DNA from: Streptomyces sp. A1277
Lineage (GTDB): Bacteria; Actinomycetota; Actinomycetes; Streptomycetales; Streptomycetaceae
Length of the DNA: 64,000 bases
NCBI RefSeq assembly: GCF_004795015.1
Contig: NZ_SSBI01000032.1
Coordinates: forward strand, 1-64,000
Direction: 5' to 3'
Shown: positions 7,749-15,112 of the stretch, in pieces
Numbering within the stretch: position 1 is the stretch's first letter
Layout of the letters: each line of letters opens with the position of its first letter
Made by a program: the position numbers and the translations under genes
The notes under the pieces: generated by a model
What the model saw: only the letters and a program-made list of their open reading frames with translations
Told to the model about the DNA's origin: nothing
The model's database searches: none

Positions 7749-9839
7749 ATGACGATGTTCGACACGGTCCTCGTCGCCAACCGGGGCGAGATCGCGGTCC
7801 GGGTCATCCGGACCCTGCGCGAGCTGGGCGTGCGCTCGGTCGCCGTCTTCAGCGACGCGGACGCCGAGGCGCGGCACGTACGGGAGGCCGACACGGCGGT
7901 GCGGATCGGGCCCGCGCCCGCATCGGAGAGCTATCTGAGCGCGGACCGGCTCCTGGAGGCGGCCCGCCGCACCGGCGCGCAGGCCGTCCACCCCGGCTAC
8001 GGCTTCCTCGCGGAGAACGCCGCCTTCGCCCGGGCGTGCGCGGAGGCGGGGCTCGTCTTCATCGGGCCGCCCGCCACCGCGATCTCCCTGATGGGCGACA
8101 AGATCCGGGCCAAGGAGACGGTCGCGGCGGCCGGTGTGCCGGTGGTGCCCGGGTCGTCCGGCAGCGGGCTGAGCGACGGCGAGCTGGCGGACGCTGCTGC
8201 CGGGATCGGCATGCCGGTGCTGCTGAAGCCCTCGGCGGGCGGCGGCGGCAAGGGCATGCGCCTGGTGCGGGACGCGGTGCTGCTCGCGGACGAGATCGCG
8301 GCGGCCCGGCGCGAGGCGCGCGCGTCCTTCGGGGACGACACGCTGCTCGTGGAGCGGTGGATCGACCGGCCGCGCCACATCGAGATCCAGGTGCTGGCCG
8401 ACGCCCACGGCCACGTGGTGCACCTCGGCGAGCGCGAGTGCTCGCTCCAGCGCCGCCACCAGAAGATCATCGAGGAGGCGCCGTCCGTCCTGCTCGACGA
8501 GGGGACCCGGGCGGCGATGGGCGAGGCGGCCGTCCAGGCGGCCCGCTCCTGCGGGTACGTCGGCGCGGGCACGGTGGAGTTCATCGTCCCGGGCAGCGAC
8601 CCGTCCTCGTACTACTTCATGGAGATGAACACCCGCCTCCAGGTCGAACACCCGGTGACCGAGCTGGTCACCGGCCTGGACCTGGTGGAGTGGCAGCTGC
8701 GGGTCGCCGCCGGTGAGCGGCTGCCGTACGGGCAGGACGACATCACGCTCACCGGGCACGCCGTCGAGGCCCGGGTCTGCGCCGAGGACCCGGCGCGCGG
8801 CTTCCTGCCCTCGGGCGGGACCGTGCTGGCGCTGCGCGAGCCGCAGGGCGGCGGGGTGCGGACCGACTCGGGGCTCGCCGAGGGCGGCGAGGTCGGCAGC
8901 CTGTACGACCCGATGCTGTCCAAGGTCATCGCGTACGGCCCCGACCGGGCGACCGCCCTGCGCCGGCTGCGGGCCGCGCTCGCGGACACCGTCGTCCTCG
9001 GCGTCCCGGTCAACGCGGGCTTCCTGCGCCGGCTGCTCGGCCACCCGGCGGTGGTGGCGGGCGAGCTGGACACCGGCCTGGTGGAGCGCGAGGCGCCCGC
9101 GCTGGTCCCCGAGGGCGTGCCGGAGGAGGTGTACGCGGCGGCCGCTCTGCTGCGGCAGCACACCGCGTCCGCCGCCGCCCGCGCCCGCGCCGGCGCCTGG
9201 GCCGACCCGTTCTCGGCCGGTGACGGCTGGCGGCTCGGCTCCACCCCGGCCCGGACGCTGCGGGACTTCCACATCCCCGGCCACGACCCGGTCCAGGTGG
9301 GCCTGCGGTCGTGCGGCGGCGGGTCCACGGAGCTGACCTTCGGCCATGTCGGCGAGGGCGCGCAGCCCCCGGCCCCGGAATCGGGGGCCTGCGGCCCGCT
9401 CGGACCGCTGCCCGGCGGCCCGGAGACGGCCCGGACGCTCGCGGTGGAGGACGGCCGCATCACGCTCGAACTCGCCGGGGTCACCCATGTGTTCGCGTAC
9501 GCCGCCTCCCCGGAGGGGCACTGGCTCGGCCGGGACGGCGACAGCTGGCACGTACGGGACCACGACCCGGTGGAGGCGTCGCTGACCGGCGCGGCCCGCT
9601 CCGGCGCCGACACGCTCGCCGCGCCCATGCCGGGCACCGTCACGGTGGTCAAGGTGGCGGTCGGGGACGAGGTCGTCGCCGGGCAGAGCCTGCTGGTGGT
9701 GGAGGCGATGAAGATGGAGCACGTCATCTCCGCCCCGCACGCCGGCACCGTCACCGAACTCGATGTCACGGCCGGGGCCACGGTCGCCATGGACCAGGTA
9801 CTGGCGGTCGTGGTCCCCGTCGCCGGGGAGGACGCATGA
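7749..9839 (+). CDS. mccA: Methylcrotonyl-CoA carboxylase, biotin carboxylase/BCCP (alpha) subunit
   Basis: 696 residues. Order: biotin-carboxylase N-domain (ANRGEIAVRVIRTLRELGV), ATP-grasp (GGGGKGMRLV, EMNTRLQVEHPVTE), C-domain, a linker of ~150 residues, and a biotinyl domain with EAMKMEH, Lys655 being the biotin site. It carboxylates biotin with ATP and bicarbonate for the beta subunit. The start has GAGGAAGAG just upstream; ATG at 7755 is an alternative. It lies 7 bp after mccB and its stop overlaps the next start (ATGA), so it is translationally coupled. Confidence 0.92.
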   Translation: MTMFDTVLVANRGEIAVRVIRTLRELGVRSVAVFSDADAEARHVREADTAVRIGPAPASESYLSADRLLEAARRTGAQAVHPGYGFLAENAAFARACAEAGLVFIGPPATAISLMGDKIRAKETVAAAGVPVVPGSSGSGLSDGELADAAAGIGMPVLLKPSAGGGGKGMRLVRDAVLLADEIAAARREARASFGDDTLLVERWIDRPRHIEIQVLADAHGHVVHLGERECSLQRRHQKIIEEAPSVLLDEGTRAAMGEAAVQAARSCGYVGAGTVEFIVPGSDPSSYYFMEMNTRLQVEHPVTELVTGLDLVEWQLRVAAGERLPYGQDDITLTGHAVEARVCAEDPARGFLPSGGTVLALREPQGGGVRTDSGLAEGGEVGSLYDPMLSKVIAYGPDRATALRRLRAALADTVVLGVPVNAGFLRRLLGHPAVVAGELDTGLVEREAPALVPEGVPEEVYAAAALLRQHTASAAARARAGAWADPFSAGDGWRLGSTPARTLRDFHIPGHDPVQVGLRSCGGGSTELTFGHVGEGAQPPAPESGACGPLGPLPGGPETARTLAVEDGRITLELAGVTHVFAYAASPEGHWLGRDGDSWHVRDHDPVEASLTGAARSGADTLAAPMPGTVTVVKVAVGDEVVAGQSLLVVEAMKMEHVISAPHAGTVTELDVTAGATVAMDQVLAVVVPVAGEDA

Positions 9840-10786
9840 CGACCGCCCGCACCCTGCCGATGACCGTGCCCGCCGATGGCCTGCCCGCCCGGGTCCGCAT
9901 CCACGAGGTCGGCGCCCGCGACGGACTCCAGAACGAGAAGACGGTCGTGCCCACCGAGGTGAAGGCGGAGTTCATCCGCCGGCTCGCGGTCGCCGGGCTG
10001 ACCACGATCGAGGCGACGAGCTTCGTGCACCCCAAGTGGGTGCCCCAGCTCGCCGACGCCGAGCAACTGTTCCCGATGCTCGGTGACATCGGGGACGTGG
10101 GCGACGTGGCGCTGCCGGTCCTCGTGCCGAACGAGCGCGGGCTCGACCGGGCCCTGGCGCTCGGGGCCCGCCACATCGCCGTGTTCGGCTCCGCGACCGA
10201 GACGTTCGCCGCCCGCAACCTGAACCGCACGGTCGACGAGTCGCTGGCCATGTTCGAGCCCGTGGTGGCCCGCGCCAAGGCCGAGGCCGTGCACGTGCGC
10301 GGCTACCTGTCGATGTGCTTCGGCGACCCGTGGGAGGGGCCCGTCCCGGTCGGCCAGGTCGTACGGGTGGCGAAGGCGCTGATGGACCTCGGCTGCGACG
10401 AACTGTCGCTCGGGGACACCATCGGCGTCGCCACCCCCGGCCACGTACAGGCCCTGCTGACCGGGCTGAACGAGGCCGGGGTGGACACCGGCGCGATCGG
10501 CGTGCACTTCCACGACACGTACGGGCAGGCCCTGTCCAACACCCTCGCGGCGCTGCGGCACGGGGTGTCCACGGTGGACGCCTCGGCCGGCGGCCTCGGC
10601 GGCTGCCCGTACGCGAAGAGCGCGACCGGAAACCTCGCCACCGAGGATCTCGTGTGGATGCTCGACGGCCTCGGCATCGAAACCGGGGTCGACCTCGACG
10701 AGCTCACCGCCACCAGCGTGTGGCTCGCCGGACACCTGGGCCGACCCAGCCCGTCCCGTACCGTCCGCGCGCTCGCGACGCCGTGA
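9836..10786 (+). CDS. hmgL: Hydroxymethylglutaryl-CoA lyase
   Basis: 316 residues. It cleaves 3-hydroxy-3-methylglutaryl-CoA to acetyl-CoA and acetoacetate, the last step of leucine breakdown. The TIM-barrel family signatures are clear: VGARDGLQNE near the N-terminus (catalytic Arg and metal-binding Asp), HFHDTYGQALSN (metal-binding HxH), and the HMGL cysteine signature SAGGLGGCPYA. The ATG overlaps the mccA stop by 4 bp. A gene for 3-methylglutaconyl-CoA hydratase, needed between carboxylase and lyase, is not in this operon and must lie elsewhere. Confidence 0.93.
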   Translation: MTTARTLPMTVPADGLPARVRIHEVGARDGLQNEKTVVPTEVKAEFIRRLAVAGLTTIEATSFVHPKWVPQLADAEQLFPMLGDIGDVGDVALPVLVPNERGLDRALALGARHIAVFGSATETFAARNLNRTVDESLAMFEPVVARAKAEAVHVRGYLSMCFGDPWEGPVPVGQVVRVAKALMDLGCDELSLGDTIGVATPGHVQALLTGLNEAGVDTGAIGVHFHDTYGQALSNTLAALRHGVSTVDASAGGLGGCPYAKSATGNLATEDLVWMLDGLGIETGVDLDELTATSVWLAGHLGRPSPSRTVRALATP

Positions 10787-10817
10787 ACGTCCCGTCCCAC
10801 AAGGAGTGAACGTCCCC

Positions 10818-11984
10818 ATGTCCCTGGACCACCGGCTGACCGCCGAGCACGAGGAACTGCGCCGCACCGTCGAGGAGTTCGCGCACGACGTCGTCGCCCC
10901 GAAGATCGGCGACTTCTACGAGCGGCACGAGTTCCCGTACGAGATCGTGCGCGAGATGGGGCGGATGGGCCTGTTCGGGCTGCCCTTCCCGGAGGAGTAC
11001 GGCGGGATGGGCGGCGACTACCTCGCGCTCGGCATCGCCCTGGAGGAGCTGGCCCGGGTCGACTCCTCGGTGGCGATCACGCTGGAGGCCGGGGTCTCGC
11101 TGGGCGCGATGCCGGTGTACCGCTTCGGCACCGAGGAGCAGAAGCGGCGGTGGCTGCCGAGGCTCTGTTCGGGCGAGGCGCTGGGCGCGTTCGGCCTGAC
11201 CGAGCCGGACGGCGGTTCGGACGCGGGCGGCACCCGGACGACGGCCGTGCGCGACGAGGCGACGGGCGAGTGGGTGATCAACGGCTCCAAGTGCTTCATC
11301 ACCAACTCCGGTACGGACATCACCGAGTTGGTGACCGTCACGGCGGTGACCGGCCGCAAGGAGAACGGCGCCCCGCTGATCTCCTCGATCATCGTCCCGT
11401 CCGGCACCCCCGGCTTCACGGTCGCCGCCCCCTACTCCAAGGTCGGCTGGAACGCCTCGGACACCCGCGAGCTGTCCTTCGCCGACGTGCGCGTCCCCCT
11501 GGAGAACCTGCTGGGCGAGGAGGGCCGGGGCTACGCCCAGTTCCTGCGCATCCTGGACGAGGGCCGGATCGCCATTTCGGCGCTCTCGACGGGCCTGGCG
11601 CAGGGCTGTGTGGACGAGTCGGTCAAGTACGCCGCCGAGCGGCACGCCTTCGGCAAGCCGATCGGCGCCAACCAGGCCATCCAGTTCAAGATCGCGGACA
11701 TGGAGACGCGGGCGCACATGGCCCGCGTCGGCTGGCGGGACGCGGCCTCCCGGCTGCTGGCGGGCGAGCCGTTCAAGAAGGAGGCGGCCATCGCCAAGCT
11801 GTACTCCTCGACCGTGGCCGTGGACAACGCCCGCGAGGCGACCCAGATCCACGGCGGCTACGGCTTCATGAACGAGTACCCGGTGGCCCGGATGTGGCGC
11901 GACTCCAAGATCCTGGAGATCGGCGAGGGCACCAGCGAGGTCCAGCGCATGCTGATCGCCCGCGAGCTGGGCCTCCAAGCCTGA
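10818..11984 (+). CDS. acdH: Acyl-CoA dehydrogenase AcdH (isovaleryl-/branched-chain)
   Basis: 388 residues, last gene of the leucine operon. The start at 10818 is preferred: AAGGAG at 10801-10806 precedes it, whereas the GTG at 10806 would overlap that site. Signatures are AFGLTEPDGGSDAGGTRTTA (FAD/substrate), TQIHGGYGFMNEYP and IGEGTSEVQRM. Glu370 in the GEGT motif is at the usual catalytic base position, and the helix-G position reads LDEGR. This contrasts with the dehydrogenase at 669, which uses the alternative site. In S. coelicolor the orthologue AcdH acts in branched-chain amino-acid catabolism; here the step is probably isovaleryl-CoA to methylcrotonyl-CoA. Confidence 0.9.
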   Translation: MSLDHRLTAEHEELRRTVEEFAHDVVAPKIGDFYERHEFPYEIVREMGRMGLFGLPFPEEYGGMGGDYLALGIALEELARVDSSVAITLEAGVSLGAMPVYRFGTEEQKRRWLPRLCSGEALGAFGLTEPDGGSDAGGTRTTAVRDEATGEWVINGSKCFITNSGTDITELVTVTAVTGRKENGAPLISSIIVPSGTPGFTVAAPYSKVGWNASDTRELSFADVRVPLENLLGEEGRGYAQFLRILDEGRIAISALSTGLAQGCVDESVKYAAERHAFGKPIGANQAIQFKIADMETRAHMARVGWRDAASRLLAGEPFKKEAAIAKLYSSTVAVDNAREATQIHGGYGFMNEYPVARMWRDSKILEIGEGTSEVQRMLIARELGLQA

Positions 11985-12285
11985 GAAACGGGGCCGAGCA
12001 CGTCGGTCGGGGGTCCGGCACCGGGCCCCCGATCGGCCATTCGGCCCCGCGTGGGCCGGCCCCCTCAGTCCTCGTCCTCCGGCACGTAGTCGGGGCACAA
12101 CGAGTGCCCGCACTCGCACGGAGGCCGGCGGAGCGCCGCACCGGGCACGAGGTCGGCTCCCTCCGCCCCCGAATCGGTTGTCGGGACGATGAGGACGCCG
12201 TCCCTCCCGAATCGCTCCGTTAACCGGGACAGACCCTGTCACGCCTTGCTGCCGGCCGTCATGGCACCACACCTCTCAATTGCAC
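11985..12285. other. Intergenic region with a possible small cysteine-containing gene relic
   Basis: Between acdH and the GntR gene. On the minus strand a frame open from 12238 to a stop at 12065 encodes PPCECGHSLCPDYVPEDED at its end, with a CxCx4C pattern, but it has no ATG. A GTG at 12148 would give only 27 residues. It may be a zinc-ribbon-like small protein that has lost its front. Nothing else was recognised here. Confidence 0.3.
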
Positions 12286-12287
12286 CG

Positions 12288-12343
12288 CAGTCCTGGGATT
12301 ACGCCCCATTGGGGTCGATAGTGGTCCACAGTCCTGGGACTGT
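12288..12343. promoter_or_regulatory. Repeat operator of the GntR regulator
   Basis: ACAGTCCTGGGACTGT at 12328-12343 is a palindrome with 7-bp arms. A related half-copy, CAGTCCTGGGATT, begins at 12288, about 40 bp upstream. Both precede the GntR start at 12401, consistent with autorepression. Confidence 0.55.
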
Positions 12344-12400
12344 CAACCTCCTCGGTGCTGTGCTTGACTGCTCCTTGAGACGTCGCGAGAGGAGTTGCGC

Positions 12401-13195
12401 ATGGCGCCCAAGTGGCGGGAGTTGGCGGACAGGCTGGCCGACCGGATCCGGAGCGGCGCCTACTCCCCGGGGGACCGACTGCCGCACATCAGGGATCTCG
12501 TCGAAGCGGGTGAGGGCTCCAAGTCCACGGTCCACGCGGCATACCGGGCCCTGGAGGCCGAGGGGCTGGTCACCTCGTCGCGCGGACACGGCACAGTCGT
12601 ACGGCAACGGCCTCCGCTCAAGCGTCTCGGCGTCAGCCGGTACGACAAGGCCGAGTGGCGCGACGGCGACGAGGTCGCGTTCATCGCCGACCGCGTGGCT
12701 TCCGGGCGCGCCCACAAACGTGACGACCAGACGCAGACGGTGAAGCGGGTCGAGGCGCCACCCGCCGCCGCTGCCGCGCACGGACTGGCTCCCGGCTCCC
12801 TCGTGTACGCCCGCGCACGCGTCGTACGAGAGGCCGGACAACCGACGCACACGCTGACCAGCTACTACCGCCCCGAGCATGTCGAGGGCACGCGCCTGGT
12901 CGACCCCGTCCCGGGCCCCGCGGGCCGCGGCGGCGGCTTCCGCGTGCTCTACGACGCGGGCTACGAGATCGACCGCATGCGCGAGGAACTCTTCGCGCGC
13001 GTCGCGACCCCCGAGGAGTCGAAGTTGCTCATGCTGGCCGGAGGCGAGCCGGTGGTGGAATTGCACAGGACCGCGTACACGGCCGACGGTACCGTCGTCG
13101 AGTTCGCGATAGGAGTGCACGCGGCCTCACGATTCACCTGGTCGTACGACTTCGAGGTTCCGGACTCGGCCCACGGCGAAGGCCGCCCCGCGTGA
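12401..13195 (+). CDS. GntR/HutC-family transcriptional regulator (UTRA domain)
   Basis: 264 residues. The N-terminal winged helix is of GntR type (YSPGDRLPHIRDLVEAG then STVHAAYRALEAEGLV); the C-terminal half is a UTRA ligand domain (LVYARARVVREAGQPTHTLTSYY ... VVELHRTAYTADGTVVEF). The ATG at 12401 has GAGAGGAG 7 nt upstream; the TTG six bases earlier is unlikely. Similar regulators sit in Streptomyces integrative elements and next to YdcF genes. Here the pair separates acdH from desE, which I remember as neighbours in S. coelicolor, so it may be a small insertion. The ligand is unknown. Confidence 0.85.
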   Translation: MAPKWRELADRLADRIRSGAYSPGDRLPHIRDLVEAGEGSKSTVHAAYRALEAEGLVTSSRGHGTVVRQRPPLKRLGVSRYDKAEWRDGDEVAFIADRVASGRAHKRDDQTQTVKRVEAPPAAAAAHGLAPGSLVYARARVVREAGQPTHTLTSYYRPEHVEGTRLVDPVPGPAGRGGGFRVLYDAGYEIDRMREELFARVATPEESKLLMLAGGEPVVELHRTAYTADGTVVEFAIGVHAASRFTWSYDFEVPDSAHGEGRPA

Positions 13196-13872
13196 CCGTC
13201 TCCTCCCAGTCGTGGTCGGATGCCCGGCTCCTGTGGGAGCACCACCTGATGCACCACGACCCGCGCCCCTGCTCGGTGGCGATCGGCCTCGGAAGCCATG
13301 ACCTCGGGGTCGCCGACGCGACCGCGTGCCTCTACCGGCGCGGCATGGCGCCCCTCATCCTGTTCACCGGCGCCACCAGCCCCACCACGCGGGCGCGCAT
13401 GCCGCGCGGCGAGGCCGTGCACTACCGGGAACGGGCACTCGGACTCGGCGTCCCCGACCATGCGGTGCTCATCGAACCGCGCGCCCGCAACACAGGGGAG
13501 AACATCCGCTTCTCGCGGGCGGTCCTCGACGAGGCGGGCGTCCCGGTCTCGTCCGTACTGCTGGTCAGCAAGCCGTACGAGGAACGGCGCGCCCATGCCA
13601 CGGCGCGCAGGCTCTGGCCGGGCGTCACCTTCGTGAGCGCGTCGGAGCCGGTCACGTTCGAGCAGTACCTGGCCTCCGTGCAGGACGACCGCATGGTCAT
13701 CGACATGCTGGTCGGCGCCTTGCAGCGCCTGCTGATCTACCCGGCCCGGGGCTTCATGGCCGCCGATCCCGTCCCCGCCGAGGTCGCCGCCGCGTACGAG
13801 CGGCTGTGCCGGGCCGGGTTCACGAGCCGGCTCATCGTGGGCGGGGCCGGCGTCCCGGCCGCTGAGGCGTGA
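13192..13872 (+). CDS. YdcF/DUF218 family protein
   Basis: 226 residues, start GTG overlapping the GntR stop by 4 bp, so the two are translationally coupled. DUF218 signatures are present: a first strand VAIGLGSHDLGVA, ILFTGATSPTT, then EPRARNTGENIRFSRAVL, the conserved acidic/Asn segment that binds ligand in E. coli YdcF (reported to bind S-adenosylmethionine). There is no transmembrane helix, unlike SanA-type members. Its biochemical role is unknown; coupling to a GntR regulator suggests a small-molecule-responsive unit. Confidence 0.8.
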   Translation: MTVSSQSWSDARLLWEHHLMHHDPRPCSVAIGLGSHDLGVADATACLYRRGMAPLILFTGATSPTTRARMPRGEAVHYRERALGLGVPDHAVLIEPRARNTGENIRFSRAVLDEAGVPVSSVLLVSKPYEERRAHATARRLWPGVTFVSASEPVTFEQYLASVQDDRMVIDMLVGALQRLLIYPARGFMAADPVPAEVAAAYERLCRAGFTSRLIVGGAGVPAAEA

Positions 13873-13898
13873 GCGGGGCACCCGGCACCGAACCGTGA

Positions 13899-13917
13899 CG
13901 AGGTTAGGCTAGCCTTC
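13899..13917. promoter_or_regulatory. Iron box (DmdR1/IdeR site) of desE
   Basis: The 19-mer contains AGGTTAGGCTAGCCT, matching the core of the actinomycete iron box TTAGGTTAGGCTMACCTAA except for one central base and the flanks. It lies ~55 bp before desE and implies repression by iron-loaded DmdR1. Confidence 0.8.
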
Positions 13918-13969
13918 CCTTTAACGTGTCACCTGCCGGTCTCCGGCTCGTACGAAAGCGGATTCCGTC

Positions 13970-15001
13970 ATGCGCACTGCCCGAGCCTCCCGCCCCACCC
14001 GCCGTGGCCTGCTGGCCATGGGCGGCGCCATAGGTCTCGGCGCCGCGCTCGCGGCCTGCGGCGACAGCGACTCGAAGGACTCCGCCGCCACCGGTTCCAA
14101 GAGCGCCGCCGCCGGGACCTGGAAGTTCAAGGACGACCGCGGGCAGACCGCCGAGGCGAAGTCCGTGCCGAAGAACATCGTCGCCTTCACCGGTGTCGCC
14201 GCCGCCCTCCACGACTACGGCATCGAGGTCAAGGCCGTCTTCGGCCCGACGAAGACCAAGGACGGCAAGGCCGATGTGCAGGCCGGCGACCTGGACATCG
14301 GCAAGGTCGAGATCCTGGGCAACGTCTGGGGCGAGTTCAACGTCGAGAAGTACGCGGCGCTCGGCCCGGAGCTGCTGGTCACCGCGATGTGGGAGAAGGA
14401 CGCCCTCTGGTACGTGCCGGACCAGTCCAAGGACAAGATCCTCAAGCTGGCCCCGAGCGTCGCCCTGTGGGCCGCCCAGACCACGATCCCGAAGGCGATC
14501 CAGCGCCACGAGGACCTCGCGGCCTCGCTCGGCGCCGACGTCAAGGCCGCGAAGGTCACCGCCGCGAAGGCCCGCTTCGATAAGGCCGCGGCCCGGCTGC
14601 GCGCCGCCGCGAAGTCCAAGCCGAACATCAAGGTCATGATCGGCTCGGCCAGCCAGGACCTGTTCTACGTCTCGCTCGCCAAGATGTCCGCCGACACCCT
14701 GTACTTCCAGGAGCTGGGCGTGGACTTCGTCGAGCCGAAGGTGGACAAGGCGGGCTTCTTCGAGAACCTGAGCTGGGAGAACGTCGACAAGTACGACGCC
14801 GACATCATCATGATGGACAACCGCTCCTCGGCCCTCCAGCCGGACGCGCTGACCTCCAAGCCGACCTGGACGCAGCTGCCGGCCGTCAAGGCGGGCCAGG
14901 TCGTCCCGCGCACCACCGAGCCGATCTACAGCTACGACAAGTGCGCGCCGATCCTGGAAGACCTCGCGAAGGCCATCGAGGACGCCAGGAAGGTCGCCTG
15001 A
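13970..15001 (+). CDS. desE: Ferrioxamine-binding lipoprotein DesE
   Basis: 343 residues. The N-terminus has a twin-arginine pair (TRRGLLAMGG) followed by a lipobox (LAAC), so it is an exported lipoprotein. The rest is a type III periplasmic-binding fold of the siderophore receptor class, matching my memory of S. coelicolor DesE (SCO2780), which captures ferrioxamine for ABC import. Unlike S. coelicolor, no desFABCD genes follow: a convergent hexosaminidase begins 112 bp downstream. The receptor therefore stands alone, behind its own iron box, as a xenosiderophore receptor unless the synthetic genes are elsewhere. Confidence 0.9.
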   Translation: MRTARASRPTRRGLLAMGGAIGLGAALAACGDSDSKDSAATGSKSAAAGTWKFKDDRGQTAEAKSVPKNIVAFTGVAAALHDYGIEVKAVFGPTKTKDGKADVQAGDLDIGKVEILGNVWGEFNVEKYAALGPELLVTAMWEKDALWYVPDQSKDKILKLAPSVALWAAQTTIPKAIQRHEDLAASLGADVKAAKVTAAKARFDKAAARLRAAAKSKPNIKVMIGSASQDLFYVSLAKMSADTLYFQELGVDFVEPKVDKAGFFENLSWENVDKYDADIIMMDNRSSALQPDALTSKPTWTQLPAVKAGQVVPRTTEPIYSYDKCAPILEDLAKAIEDARKVA

Positions 15002-15027
15002 CACCGGCGGACCGAGTCCGTGCGGCG

Positions 15028-15099
15028 GGCCGGGGGCACATGGCCCCCGGCCTCCGTCATGTCACCCCGCGGCGGCCGGGGCACCCGCTCCCGGCCGCC
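15028..15099. terminator. Two hairpins between convergent desE and hexosaminidase genes
   Basis: GGCCGGGGGC / GCCCCCGGCC (15028-15052, loop ACATG) and GGCGGCCGGG / CCCGGCCGCC (15071-15099, 9-nt loop) are strong GC stems without a U-tract, as is usual in Streptomyces. They can terminate both convergent genes. Confidence 0.7.
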
Positions 15100-15112
15100 G
15101 GGCGGCGCCGTG

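Noticed and set aside
12391..12400. TTG at 12395 as GntR start
   Set aside because: The RBS GAGAGGAG is correctly spaced for ATG 12401, and TTG would lie too close to it.
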